Below are positions 7,360-14,913 of a stretch of DNA of 31,647 nt, one piece after another; position 1 is the stretch's first letter; each line of letters opens with the position of its first letter. The DNA is from Caldilineaceae bacterium. Its GTDB lineage: Bacteria; Chloroflexota; Anaerolineae; Caldilineales; Caldilineaceae. The stretch covers positions 93,812 to 125,458 of the forward strand of contig JALHQH010000034.1 of the NCBI GenBank assembly GCA_022842065.1. The letters run 5' to 3'. Below the pieces are notes generated by a model that searched no databases, was not told the DNA's origin, and was given only the letters and a program-made list of their open reading frames with translations. The position numbers were made by a program, and so were the translations under genes.

Positions 7360-9063
7360 TTACTTGTACTTGGCGTCGTAGGCGGTCTGGTAGATCTCCA
7401 GGTACTGTGACAGACCCGTGCTCTCCAAGGTCGCCAGATAGGTTTCCCAGTCGGCGTCAATATCGGCATTCCCAATCACGAAGTTGGCAAACCATTCATC
7501 CACCGTCGTGTCCATTGAGGTTTTCAGTTCACCAAAGAGTTTGGACTGCTCTTCGGTAAAGATCAACGGTGGCACGGCCTTATCGGTGGTGCCATAGGGC
7601 TCCATCAGGTCGCGGGTCCATTCAAAGAGCCAGCGCTCCAACGGATCATCGGGATTGTAGGTCTGGGCCATGCGGTATTCATTGGTGCGGAACGTCGGCA
7701 CGGTTTGTGACCAGTGGCGATTTTGTGGCTCACCGCCCCACACCTTCAACACGGTGTACTGGGCTTTGCCACCGGCAATCGAGACATCGGTGTCGCTGGC
7801 GCGTACCCAATCTTCGCCTTCAACGCCAAAGACCGAATTGGTGGTCGAATCGAAGCCAAAGAAGACATCGGCCAAGCGGAAAGCGGCTTCTGGATTCTGG
7901 GCTTGATTGGTGATCACGAAGGCCGCTTGCCCACCGGTGGGTTGGAAGAGCGTGCGTGGGGTTTGGCGCATGCCACTTGGCCCTTCGAGCGGGGCAATCG
8001 GTGTATACTCTTTCCAGCGGCCACTGGGGCCACCATTTTGCGTAAAGACGCCATACCAACCGGCACCGACGGCACCCAAAATCGGCACATCGGCATTCTC
8101 ACCCAACTGTTGAATCGTGCTGGAATCGTTGGTAAAGGCTTGGGGATCGATCAAGCCTTCGCTGTAGAGCTTGTTTAGATATTTCAGCCCTTCCTGCCAA
8201 CCCGGTTCGACAAACGCCGCTTTGATCGTGCCATCTTCCAGGATCAGGCTGCGGGTGCCGTTGGGGGTCACGTTGTCATTGTAAACGAACGAGTTCATGA
8301 GGAACTGGTCGATGGGGGAATGCCAGCCACCATTGATCAGGACGGTCCCCGACAGCGGAATCTCATCGGCCTCGCCATTGCCATTCGGGTCCTGCTCTTT
8401 GAAGGCTTTCAACATCTGGTAGAATTCTTCGGTGGTCGTCGGCACTTCCAGGCCCAACTTGTCCAGCCACGGCTGGTAGACCCACATCTTCTGCGACATG
8501 CTGCAATGGTAGCAGTCGTTGACATGGGGCAAGCCGTAGATCTTGCCATCGAGCATGGTGATCAGATCTTCAATTTGGGGATAGGCTTCGTAGACCTTCT
8601 TGAATTCGACCCCATATTCGTCGATGTAATCATTGAGCGGCAGCAGCAACCCTTGATCGGCTAGAATTTGCACCTGATCCAGGCGCAGGAATTGTTGACA
8701 ACCGATGATCACTTCGGGCAGATCACCGCTGGCCAACATCAGGTTCAACTTCTGCTGGGCATCGGCCACCGGCGGGATATCCAGTTCCAACGTGATGTTG
8801 GTCAACCCGGTCAGCCAGCGCGTGTACTCATTGTCATTGTAATCCTTGACCGCACTGTTGGGGCAGATAAAGGCTTTGATCGTCAGTGGTTCACTAACAA
8901 TCGGGAATTCACCGGCGGGGGCAACGGCAACCCCCGCGGCGGGTGCGGCTGCTTCGGCCCCGGCTTCGGATTCACTGGGTGCTCCTGCCGGCGCGCAGGC
9001 CGCGATCACGATCGACAGCACTGCGAGGATGCTGCACAACATAACCAGACGACGTTTAAACAT
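7360..9063 (-). CDS. Lipoprotein sugar-binding protein of an ABC transporter (LplA/YtcQ type)
   Basis: The 567-residue protein opens with a lipoprotein signal peptide: KRR, a hydrophobic core, then lipobox IAAC with the acylated Cys23, followed by an Ala/Glu/Pro-rich spacer (to about residue 45). The mature part is a family 1 extracellular solute-binding protein of the large LplA/YtcQ class, with typical stretches such as DLPEVIIGCQQFLRLDQVQ, MLDGKIYGLPHVND and PTTTEEFYQMLKAFKEQDPN. These proteins capture oligosaccharides or polysaccharide fragments outside the membrane. AAGGAGG 7 bases before the ATG decides the start; a longer reading frame upstream lacks such a site. The two permeases lie immediately upstream on the same strand and a fucosidase downstream, so a fucosylated glycan is a reasonable ligand, although that is inference from context. 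A strong terminator follows. Confidence 0.88.
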   Translation of the reverse strand: MFKRRLVMLCSILAVLSIVIAACAPAGAPSESEAGAEAAAPAAGVAVAPAGEFPIVSEPLTIKAFICPNSAVKDYNDNEYTRWLTGLTNITLELDIPPVADAQQKLNLMLASGDLPEVIIGCQQFLRLDQVQILADQGLLLPLNDYIDEYGVEFKKVYEAYPQIEDLITMLDGKIYGLPHVNDCYHCSMSQKMWVYQPWLDKLGLEVPTTTEEFYQMLKAFKEQDPNGNGEADEIPLSGTVLINGGWHSPIDQFLMNSFVYNDNVTPNGTRSLILEDGTIKAAFVEPGWQEGLKYLNKLYSEGLIDPQAFTNDSSTIQQLGENADVPILGAVGAGWYGVFTQNGGPSGRWKEYTPIAPLEGPSGMRQTPRTLFQPTGGQAAFVITNQAQNPEAAFRLADVFFGFDSTTNSVFGVEGEDWVRASDTDVSIAGGKAQYTVLKVWGGEPQNRHWSQTVPTFRTNEYRMAQTYNPDDPLERWLFEWTRDLMEPYGTTDKAVPPLIFTEEQSKLFGELKTSMDTTVDEWFANFVIGNADIDADWETYLATLESTGLSQYLEIYQTAYDAKYK

Positions 9064-9249
9064 TAATCTTCCTCCTTGATGGCTTTTTAGTGCTTGATAT
9101 TTGTTACTTGCTGGATAAAACGTGCTGCGTAAAACGTGAATCGTACGGCGCGATTGGGGAAGTGTAAGACAACATGTCGTACCTATCACGCAGCACGAGG
9201 GGATAACACATTAACAGTTAACCATTCTCAATTTTCAATTAATTATTAC
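9064..9249. other. Intergenic spacer with a 10-base inverted repeat
   Basis: Between the second permease and the sugar-binding protein there is a 186-base spacer. CGTGCTGCGT (9121-9130) and ACGCAGCACG (9188-9197) face each other, with degenerate further pairing of CGTACG-like words inside. An AT-rich patch near 9210-9245 resembles a decayed copy of the AATTGTCAATTG type of palindrome seen at 12178-12223. This may give the abundant binding-protein message its own stable 5' end. No promoter stands out. Confidence 0.35.
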
Positions 9250-10218
9250 TTAGCCTTTAATCGACCCCAGCATAATCCCACGCACAAAGTATTTCTGCAC
9301 GAAAGGATAGATCATCAGGACGGGCACAGAGGCGACAACGATCAGCGCGTACTTCATCAACTCGCGCATGGCCTGTTTGTCCGCCATTGTTTTCATATCG
9401 TCCATCATATTCATGTCAACCTGGCTTTGGATCAAAATGTCGCGCAGGATGATCTGCAGCGGGAAGAGTTCGACCTTGGTCAAGTAGATCAGGGCGGCAA
9501 AGAATTGATTCCAGTGGCCGATGGCGTAAAAGAGACTTAACACGGCAATCAACGGGGCTGAAAGGGGCAGCAGAATCCGCGCAAAGTACTGAAAATCGTT
9601 ACAGCCGTCCAGTTGCGCCGCTTCGAGCAACTCGGGCGGAATAGCCGAGCGAAAGTAAGTAATCGCAATCAGCAGGTTCCAGACCGACAGCGCTTGCGGA
9701 ATGAGCAAGGCGGAACGGGTGTTGAGCATATCCAGATCTTTGACTAACAGGTAGGAGGGAATCAGCCCACCGTTAAAGAACATCGTGAAGACGAAAAGCC
9801 CTAGAATCAGCCCGCGGCCATAGAGGTCGCGACGCGCCAAGGGATAGGCCGCGATCAGCGTCATGCCCACGTTAATCAGCGTCCCGACGACGGCATAAAA
9901 GAGTGAATTAGCATAGCCGCTCCAGATGCGTTCGTAGGCAAAGATCTTTTCGTAGGCCGCAACCGAGAAATCAACTGGCCAAAGCACCACCTTGCCCGCG
10001 ATGACCGCGGCCCCGTTGCTAAAGGAGGCACTGACCACATAGATCAGCGGGTAGAGAACGACCACCAGAAAGAGGGCCAAGATCGAATAGTTGATCACGT
10101 TGAAGATTTGATCAACTCGGCTCTCCTGAATGTGGTGTGAGGTGCGCCGGCTGGTCGCGCCGCCCATGCCTTTACGCGTCGCTGGCACAGGGGTTGGTGT
10201 GGTCACTTGTGTTGTCAT
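9250..10218 (-). CDS. ABC sugar transporter permease (YtcP/LplC type)
   Basis: The 322-residue protein has six predicted membrane segments after a polar 50-residue N terminus (first segment ILALFLVVVLYPLIYVVSASF). It carries the EAA loop that contacts the ATPase, here ELLEAAQLDGCNDFQYFARILLP read as two adjoining motifs EAAQLDG and ILLPLSAP. Family: binding-protein-dependent transport inner membrane component, MalG-like, CUT1 subfamily of YtcP. The ATG start chosen has only a distant AAAGGAG (14 bases away). An in-frame TTG at 10281 would add 21 residues but lacks a ribosome-binding site. It follows the partner permease by about 80 bases. No ATP-binding subunit is encoded here, which is usual for this subfamily: a shared MsmK/UgpC-type ATPase elsewhere would energise it. 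Confidence 0.88.
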   Translation of the reverse strand: MTTQVTTPTPVPATRKGMGGATSRRTSHHIQESRVDQIFNVINYSILALFLVVVLYPLIYVVSASFSNGAAVIAGKVVLWPVDFSVAAYEKIFAYERIWSGYANSLFYAVVGTLINVGMTLIAAYPLARRDLYGRGLILGLFVFTMFFNGGLIPSYLLVKDLDMLNTRSALLIPQALSVWNLLIAITYFRSAIPPELLEAAQLDGCNDFQYFARILLPLSAPLIAVLSLFYAIGHWNQFFAALIYLTKVELFPLQIILRDILIQSQVDMNMMDDMKTMADKQAMRELMKYALIVVASVPVLMIYPFVQKYFVRGIMLGSIKG

Positions 10219-10299
10219 AGGTGCGGTTTGCGCTCCTTTAATTCCAATGGTACGTTTTGCATGGCGTATCGATCCGGCCAATCTCGCGGCGGCCGCTGG

Positions 10300-11271
10300 T
10301 TAGAACAAGCTATTTTGCGAAAAACGTTTGGAAAGCTGATTCGCAGCCAGCAGCAAGACCAGCCCGATAATCGAATTGAAGAGCCCAATCGCTGCTGCAT
10401 AAGAGAAATTGGCGACCCCACCGGCCAAGCCAACCTTATAGACATAGGTACTGATCACTTCCGACGCAGCCAGGTTGAGCGGATTCTGCAACAAAAAGGT
10501 TTTTTCAAAGCCAATATTGGTCAACTGGCCCATGTTCAGAATCAATAAGGTCATCACGACGGGCATAATGCCAGGGACATCAATGTGCCAGATGCGCTGT
10601 AAGCGGTTGGCACCATCAACCACGGCGGCTTCATGCAAGGCCGGATCGATAGTGGTCAACGCCGCTAGATAGATAATCGTCCCAAAGCCGGTATTTTGCC
10701 AGACGCCCGACCAAACATAGATCGACGCGAAATAATCGGCCGTACCCATAAAATGGATGGGGTCAAGGCCAAGGAACTGCAAAAAGAGGTTAAGCGGCCC
10801 GCGGCGCATGTCCAGAAATTGTAAAATAAGCGCCGCCATGACCACCGTCGAAATAAAGTAGGGCGCGTAGCTGATCATCTGCACACTGCGTTTGAAGAGC
10901 CCGGTGCGTAATTGATTGAGGCTAAGGGCCAGAATAATCGGAATCGGAAAGCCGACCGCCAGTGAGTAGAGCGAAAGGACCACGGTATTCGTCATCAACC
11001 GCATAAAGAGCGGTGAATCAAAAAAGCGCGTAAAGTTGGCCAGCCCAATCCATTCACTGCCCAAGATCGAGCGCCCAGGCAGGAAGTCGCGAAACGCGAT
11101 CTGCGCGCCATACATGGGATAGTACATAAAGACCAGCAGCCAGATTACCGGCAACGCTAAAAATAGATAGAGCTGTCCACTACGCCTTAACTGTTTCCAC
11201 ACACTGGTGCGCTCCTTGACGCGGCGCGGCGATGTTGGGTTCAGCTTGATGGTCGATTCTGCGGTAGCCAC
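10300..11271 (-). CDS. ABC sugar transporter permease (LplB type)
   Basis: The 323-residue integral membrane protein has six hydrophobic segments starting with LYLFLALPVIWLLVFMYYPM and the EAA-loop signature EAAVVDGANRLQRIWHIDVPG. The PMYGAQIAFRDF motif after the first segment is characteristic of LplB/YtcQ-linked permeases. It pairs with the downstream permease to form the channel for the lipoprotein-delivered sugar. The start is a GTG, supported by GAGGA 6 bases upstream. It begins 41 bases after the stop of the GntR regulator and should be co-transcribed with it from the promoter at 12109-12137. Confidence 0.9.
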   Translation of the reverse strand: MATAESTIKLNPTSPRRVKERTSVWKQLRRSGQLYLFLALPVIWLLVFMYYPMYGAQIAFRDFLPGRSILGSEWIGLANFTRFFDSPLFMRLMTNTVVLSLYSLAVGFPIPIILALSLNQLRTGLFKRSVQMISYAPYFISTVVMAALILQFLDMRRGPLNLFLQFLGLDPIHFMGTADYFASIYVWSGVWQNTGFGTIIYLAALTTIDPALHEAAVVDGANRLQRIWHIDVPGIMPVVMTLLILNMGQLTNIGFEKTFLLQNPLNLAASEVISTYVYKVGLAGGVANFSYAAAIGLFNSIIGLVLLLAANQLSKRFSQNSLF

Positions 11272-11312
11272 AGTACTTCCTCACTTTCGATTAAGATAAA
11301 CCTTGCGCACGG

Positions 11313-12026
11313 CTATACGGCCCCAAGTTTTTGTTCTTCAGCGACCATCTGGCGCAGAAAATTTTCCGCCCCTTGTAGATGGTCCAACATTGCCTGTTGG
11401 GCACCCTCCGCATCATGGACGCGGAGCGCATCAATGATCGCGCGGTGCTCGGCTCTAGTGTTATCAATCGCTTTGGGCAAGTGATAAGAGCGGCAGCGGC
11501 TCTCTTTCCCCAGTTGGGTGACGATACTAACAAACCGGTACAAGATCGGATTGCGTGAGGCCGCGGCGATCTGCCGGTGAAACGCGCGATCAGCCTCATC
11601 GCGCTGATCATCATCGCCTGCTCGATCCCAGGCAAGTAACTGCTGCTCTAAATCAGCAATTTCAGCTGCTGTAATGGTGCGCGCGGCGAGGGTTGCGGTG
11701 CGCAGTTCTAGGGTTCTTCGGACATCAAAAAGCTGTAACACCGAGGATTCGTCCAGCGCAAAAATAAAATCGAGATGCTGCACCAAACGATCCGGCTCTA
11801 GTCGGCTGACATAAGCGCCCGCCCCAGGATGAATTTCAATCACATTCATCGTTGCCAATGCCTGTAACGCCGCCCGCAAGGAAGGGCGGCTGACATTCAT
11901 GATTTGCGCCAACTCACGTTCCGGCGGCAGCTTGCTGCCCGGCAGCAAGCGCTTTTGTTTAATCAGCGCTAATAAGCTGTTGACGATCTTGGTGGGCAGT
12001 AGATCTTTCTCAACGGCCTCAAACAT
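11313..12026 (-). CDS. GntR-family (FadR/FCD) transcriptional regulator
   Basis: The 237-residue protein has an N-terminal winged helix (about residues 8-75) with the GntR signature LPGSKLPPERELAQIMNVSR and a C-terminal FCD helical ligand domain (about 95-225), where Asp101, His150 and His194 are placed as the usual metal-site residues. FadR-type regulators are mostly repressors relieved by a sugar acid or similar metabolite. It is the first gene of the transporter operon. The promoter found upstream carries a perfect TTGGTC-T-GACCAA palindrome just after the predicted transcription start, the form expected of a FadR-subfamily operator, so autorepression and control of the transporter are likely. 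I chose the ATG; a TTG five codons upstream is an alternative and neither has a clear ribosome-binding site. Confidence 0.88.
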   Translation of the reverse strand: MFEAVEKDLLPTKIVNSLLALIKQKRLLPGSKLPPERELAQIMNVSRPSLRAALQALATMNVIEIHPGAGAYVSRLEPDRLVQHLDFIFALDESSVLQLFDVRRTLELRTATLAARTITAAEIADLEQQLLAWDRAGDDDQRDEADRAFHRQIAAASRNPILYRFVSIVTQLGKESRCRSYHLPKAIDNTRAEHRAIIDALRVHDAEGAQQAMLDHLQGAENFLRQMVAEEQKLGAV

Positions 12027-12079
12027 AAGCTTTACAATCAAAAGGTAACTATTGAATTAAATGGTTGGGAAGTGGAAAA

Positions 12080-12092
12080 TTGGTCTGACCAA
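12080..12092. promoter_or_regulatory. Predicted FadR/GntR operator
   Basis: TTGGTCTGACCAA is a perfect dyad with one central base. It matches the TGGT-N2-3-ACCA form known for FadR-subfamily GntR regulators. It lies about 10-22 bases downstream of the predicted start of transcription of the GntR gene, a position that would block RNA polymerase. A possible extra half-site, TTGGT, lies on the minus strand at 12096-12100. Confidence 0.6.
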
Positions 12093-12108
12093 AATACCAA
12101 GTGGCAGA

Positions 12109-12137
12109 AGCTTATCATTGATGGGAATGGGTGTCAA
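12109..12137 (-). promoter_or_regulatory. Sigma-70 promoter of the GntR-transporter operon
   Basis: On the minus strand TTGACA (12132-12137) and TAAGCT (12109-12114) are 17 bases apart. Transcription would begin near 12102, upstream of the operator and about 76 bases before the GntR start codon. Confidence 0.65.
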
Positions 12138-12177
12138 ATCGGTAAAAAGGGGCGATAAAAAGGGGGAGGTAGTAGTT

Positions 12178-12223
12178 CATTAACAATTATCAATTGACAA
12201 TTGTCAATTGATAATTGTTAATG
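12178..12223. repeat. Perfect 46-base AT-rich palindrome
   Basis: Two 23-base arms meet without a loop and are exactly complementary, built from AATTATCAATTGACAA and its complement. It lies between the start of the GntR operon and the stop codon of the convergently placed upstream unit, 10 bases past the SaoD-like stop. It could end that transcript as a hairpin, but a T tract is absent. Confidence 0.75.
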
Positions 12224-12233
12224 GTCACGCGGC

Positions 12234-12635
12234 CTAAAGTGTAATCACCTGGTCGGGTGGATTACCGGCCAATGCGCCATAGAGATCCGGGAAACAGCCA
12301 ACGTGTACCCCGTCAACCACGCCAACCGTACGAATTTCACCCGGCTCGGTGCGACCGTGGCCGTTGGCATCACACCAGCGCGGTTCACCTGCCGCCAGCC
12401 CGCGTTCCAGGGCGCACATGTCGCACATCATCAGCAGAATGTTTTTCTCCTTGGCCACTTTGGCCAGCCGCTCCCCAATCGGATTCCCTTTGCTCAGCAG
12501 CAGGGTATTGTCGTCAAAAAAGAACATGCCGATCACATCAACGCCGTGGGTGCCGGCCTCCAACTGCGGCAGGATCATCTGCCCCAACTTGTAACTCGCC
12601 GAACGGGGCAACGCAAAGACATAAGCAATTTTCAT
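12234..12635 (-). CDS. DsrE-family protein, SaoD-like
   Basis: The 133-residue protein has the DsrE/DsrF-like fold pattern: an N-terminal strand MKIAYVFALPRS, a helix KLGQMILPQLE, the strand VDVIGMFFFDDN and a Cys-containing region NILLMMCDMCALERGL. The layout KLGQMILPQLE, GMFFFDDN, GNPIGERLAKVAKEKN, MMCDMCALERG recalls the DsrE-related protein named SaoD, which I know only as a marker of a selenium- or sulfur-linked sao gene set. None of the other sao genes is in the window. Four Cys residues (two in CDMC, one in WCDAN, one in GCFPD) could bind metal or carry sulfur. GAGGA upstream of the ATG supports the start. It stands alone between two repeat elements. Fold family fairly sure; the SaoD assignment is from memory of the motif and is tentative. 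Confidence 0.6.
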   Translation of the reverse strand: MKIAYVFALPRSASYKLGQMILPQLEAGTHGVDVIGMFFFDDNTLLLSKGNPIGERLAKVAKEKNILLMMCDMCALERGLAAGEPRWCDANGHGRTEPGEIRTVGVVDGVHVGCFPDLYGALAGNPPDQVITL

Positions 12636-12660
12636 TGAGGATCCTCTCTCTCTTTCTTTG

Positions 12661-12813
12661 CTATACTGAAGTCAAGTTGAGAACCGGAGTTTTGCTGGCT
12701 AACGGGATCGCGTGCGTCGCACTGACCGCCAACTGTTTCCAGTCCGCTAGATTCTTTGGTCAGTGCGACGCACGCTGACCGAAACTAGGGGTTTCATTCT
12801 GATTTGAGTATAG
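12661..12813. mobile_element. MITE-like element, copy 1 of the CTATACT family
   Basis: The ends are imperfect terminal inverted repeats of about 32 bases, starting CTATACTGAAGTCAAGTTG on the left and, read inward from the right, CTATACTCAAATCAGAATG, both running into an AGTTT block. Inside, two perfect 18-base arms (12710-12727 and 12758-12775) form a long stem. The element at 19926-20017 has the same type of ends. TA dinucleotides at 12662-12663 and 12811-12812 would fit a TA target duplication as in IS630/Tc1-type insertion. No coding capacity. Confidence 0.65.
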
Positions 12814-12873
12814 ATCTGGATGGCGGTAACTTGGCACGACGACTGCCCACTGTTCACTGCCACTGTTCCGCCT

Positions 12874-13941
12874 CTACTGCAACGCCGTGACAATCGCAGA
12901 CACATTATAGCGCATAAAATCTAGATAGCTAGCAGCAGGGCCATCACTATCGCTCAGGGCGTCGCTATAGAGCGGCACGACGACAATATTCAGGTCGTTG
13001 GCCAGTTGTTCGGCCATGTTGGGGTTGACGGTTGTGCCCACAAAAAGCGCCGGCACCCCTTCGCTGCTGATCTGATCTTGCAGCGCAGCGAGATCCTGCG
13101 CGCTGCTTTCCGCCAGCGAACTGAGCGAAGGGATGATGGTGCCGACAATCGTAAAACCATAGGCCTGAGCAAAATAGTTGAAGCTCTCGTGATCGGTCAC
13201 CAGTTTGCGGTTGGCCGTGGGGATCGTCTCAATTTGGGCGCGGATTTCGCTGTCAAGCGCAGTGAGCTCGGCCTGGTAGGCTGCCGCGGCGGCGTGATAC
13301 TCTTCGGCCTGGGCTGGGTCAAGTGCACTCAAACTCTCCTCGATCGTCGTGACCCACTGCATGACATTGGCGACACTTTGCCAGGTGTGGGGATCATTTG
13401 GGCCATGATCGTGTTCATTCGTGTGTTCTTCATCGGCATGTTCTTCGTCGGCGTGTTCTTCACCAGCGTGTTCTTCTTCACCACCAGCCAAGAGTTCTAC
13501 CGCCGCGTTGACCGGAACTTGCGGCGCACCGGCATCGGCGAGCAGATCAGTCAGCCCTTCTTCCAGATGCAACCCATTGATGAAGATCAGATCCACATCA
13601 CTCAGCGTGCGCAGATCTTGGGGTGTGGGCGTATAACTATGCGGATCGACGCCTGGCCCCATCAGGGTAATGAGGGTGATCCGCTCGCCGCCGATCTGGG
13701 CCACAATATCGCCGATGATACTGGTGGTGGCTGCGACTTGCAGCGTTTCGCCCTCGGCTAGGGTGATGGCGGTCAACGCTGGGACGGTTTCAGCTGCGTG
13801 TTCGTCCGCGTGGTTAGCGGCCTGCTCTGCACCGGTTTGCGCCTGGTTTGGCAGTGCGCAAGCGCTTAAAATGAGCAGTAAAATGGCCAGGAGCGCGCTG
13901 ATCAGACCAATATGGCGCGCCAGGATAGATTGGTTGTTCAT
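12874..13941 (-). CDS. znuA: ZnuA-like zinc/manganese-binding lipoprotein
   Basis: The 355-residue protein is a cluster A-I metal-binding ABC lipoprotein. Lipobox LSAC gives the acylated Cys28. The expected metal ligands are visible: His101 (GVDPHSYTP), His185 (NDPHTW), His251 (TDHESFNYFA) and Asp327 (LYSDALS). A His/Glu-rich loop at residues 158-179 (repeated EEHAD units) is typical of zinc-specific ZnuA rather than manganese-binding relatives. It would collect zinc outside the membrane for a ZnuB/ZnuC transporter, but neither gene is adjacent, so it is an orphan here. The gene is preceded by a TTGACA-17-TACTCT promoter and a palindromic TCTC/GAGA region that could be a metalloregulator site. 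Znu family is firm; zinc rather than manganese is likely but unproven. Confidence 0.85.
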   Translation of the reverse strand: MNNQSILARHIGLISALLAILLLILSACALPNQAQTGAEQAANHADEHAAETVPALTAITLAEGETLQVAATTSIIGDIVAQIGGERITLITLMGPGVDPHSYTPTPQDLRTLSDVDLIFINGLHLEEGLTDLLADAGAPQVPVNAAVELLAGGEEEHAGEEHADEEHADEEHTNEHDHGPNDPHTWQSVANVMQWVTTIEESLSALDPAQAEEYHAAAAAYQAELTALDSEIRAQIETIPTANRKLVTDHESFNYFAQAYGFTIVGTIIPSLSSLAESSAQDLAALQDQISSEGVPALFVGTTVNPNMAEQLANDLNIVVVPLYSDALSDSDGPAASYLDFMRYNVSAIVTALQ

Positions 13942-14081
13942 GTGACAAAGCCTTTCTTGACTTATTTCTTAAGCTGTCCACGAAGCTCCATAAAGATTTG
14001 CTTTTCTTCGTGTCAGGTGCCCAGTGGGCGCGTGTGCCTTCGTGTGGATTATTTAGTTTTGTAACAACTAAGCCGTTATAT

Positions 14082-14117
14082 AAAATCTCTCAGGTGAGAT
14101 ATTTTCTCATTTAGAGA
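14082..14117. promoter_or_regulatory. Operator-like TCTC/GAGA palindrome cluster upstream of znuA
   Basis: ATCTCTCAGGTGAGAT (14085-14100) is a dyad with 5-base arms, flanked by AAA and TTT. It overlaps a second dyad, TGAGA-TATTT-TCTCA, and a third, TCTC-ATTTA-GAGA, that touches the -10 box. The cluster covers the predicted transcription start of znuA, where a zinc- or manganese-responsive repressor would be expected. It does not match the standard Zur or MntR consensus I know. Confidence 0.4.
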
Positions 14118-14143
14118 GTAACATTGACCACGTGCTTTGTCAA
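14115..14143 (-). promoter_or_regulatory. Sigma-70 promoter of znuA
   Basis: On the minus strand TTGACA (14138-14143) and TACTCT (14115-14120) are separated by 17 bases. Transcription would start near 14108 and leave a leader of about 165 bases. Confidence 0.55.
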
Positions 14144-14210
14144 GCAGGCAAGCAACCTCAATTTGATTAATCTAGATCACCCCACAGTTTATGAAGAATT
14201 GGGCACTTTG

Positions 14211-14219
14211 TGATATACT
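14211..14219 (+). promoter_or_regulatory. Candidate extended -10 promoter of the phosphoribosyltransferase
   Basis: TGATATACT fits the extended -10 form TGN-TATAAT with one mismatch. No good -35 element is present. The transcript would start near 14226. Confidence 0.35.
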
Positions 14220-14347
14220 ATGCGCTTGAGAATGATACACACATCTCTACTACGGTAGCTTGGCCAGACCTTTATGCCCAGTGTTTTATCAACGCACCAC
14301 ACTGGCTTTGGCAGACCAAAGGCCGTACAGAAATGCAGGAGCATGCA

Positions 14348-14899
14348 ATGAGTTACGATGGCCGTGTTCACGCGGTGCAGATTGGCAAACTCTACCGCGA
14401 TTTGCCGATTTTCCAGGTTGCCCCCGGTGTAAAAATTGCCATTTTTAACATGCTGGGTGATACAGAAGTGGTGGAAGTTGCTGCTACTGAGTTGGCCGCC
14501 CAATTACCCACGAACGCGCAAGTGTTGGTCGTACCCGAAGTGAAAGCGGTGCCTTTGGGCCATGTGCTTTCAGCACTGAGTGGCTTGCCCTATATTGTCG
14601 CCCGCAAAATTCGCAAACCCTATATGGTCGACTGTATCGAGGCCGAAGTTGTCAGCATTACCACCGGCAAACCACAGACGCTCTATATCGACGGCAAGGA
14701 CCGCGCCCTGATCCAGGGCAAAAATGCGGTGATTGTCGATGATGTGATCAGCACGGGCAGTACCCTGCAAGCGATGCGCGCCCTGCTCACCAATGCCGAG
14801 GCCACTTTGGTCGGCGAGATGGCCGTCTTTACCGAGGGTGATCGCGCTGAGTGGAGTGGTATCCTCGCCCTAGGCCATCTTCCTGTTTTTACAGATTAA
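14348..14899 (+). CDS. Purine-type phosphoribosyltransferase (adenine PRTase-like)
   Basis: The 183-residue protein is a type I phosphoribosyltransferase. The PRPP-binding signature [12 protein letters not shown] lies at residues 128-139. The N-terminal region, with [20 protein letters not shown], matches adenine phosphoribosyltransferase-type enzymes, which make AMP from adenine and PRPP in purine salvage. The acidic linker ([14 protein letters not shown]) and the alternative hood residues differ from textbook Apt, so xanthine- or other base specificity is possible. The ATG at 14348 is chosen because AGGAG lies 6 bases upstream; the open frame extends further back but overlaps the promoter. 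It is followed by prfA after 14 bases, suggesting co-transcription. Confidence 0.8.
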   Translation: MSYDGRVHAVQIGKLYRDLPIFQVAPGVKIAIFNMLGDTEVVEVAATELAAQLPTNAQVLVVPEVKAVPLGHVLSALSGLPYIVARKIRKPYMVDCIEAEVVSITTGKPQTLYIDGKDRALIQGKNAVIVDDVISTGSTLQAMRALLTNAEATLVGEMAVFTEGDRAEWSGILALGHLPVFTD

Positions 14900-14913
14900 A
14901 CAAAGCTAACTCT

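Larger units (their letters stand above)
13942..14347. other. Divergent regulatory region between znuA and the phosphoribosyltransferase
   Basis: This 406-base region holds the leftward znuA promoter and its palindromic operator-like cluster, and a weaker rightward extended -10 promoter, all listed separately. Between 13980 and 14045 CTTCGTG-type words recur on both strands without forming a clean hairpin. The right part (14220-14336) is the leader of the phosphoribosyltransferase message. An open frame runs through it but starts inside the -10 box, so it is not translated as one with the gene. Confidence 0.5.

Noticed and set aside
13006..13761. A 251-codon open frame on the plus strand with a Phe-rich stretch
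   Set aside because: It is the complement of znuA. The odd FF-rich segment is the mirror of the His/Glu-rich loop, not a membrane protein.
14210..14347. An in-frame N-terminal extension of the phosphoribosyltransferase
   Set aside because: The upstream ATG overlaps the -10 element, and a good AGGAG lies before the ATG at 14348. The extension has no homologous character.
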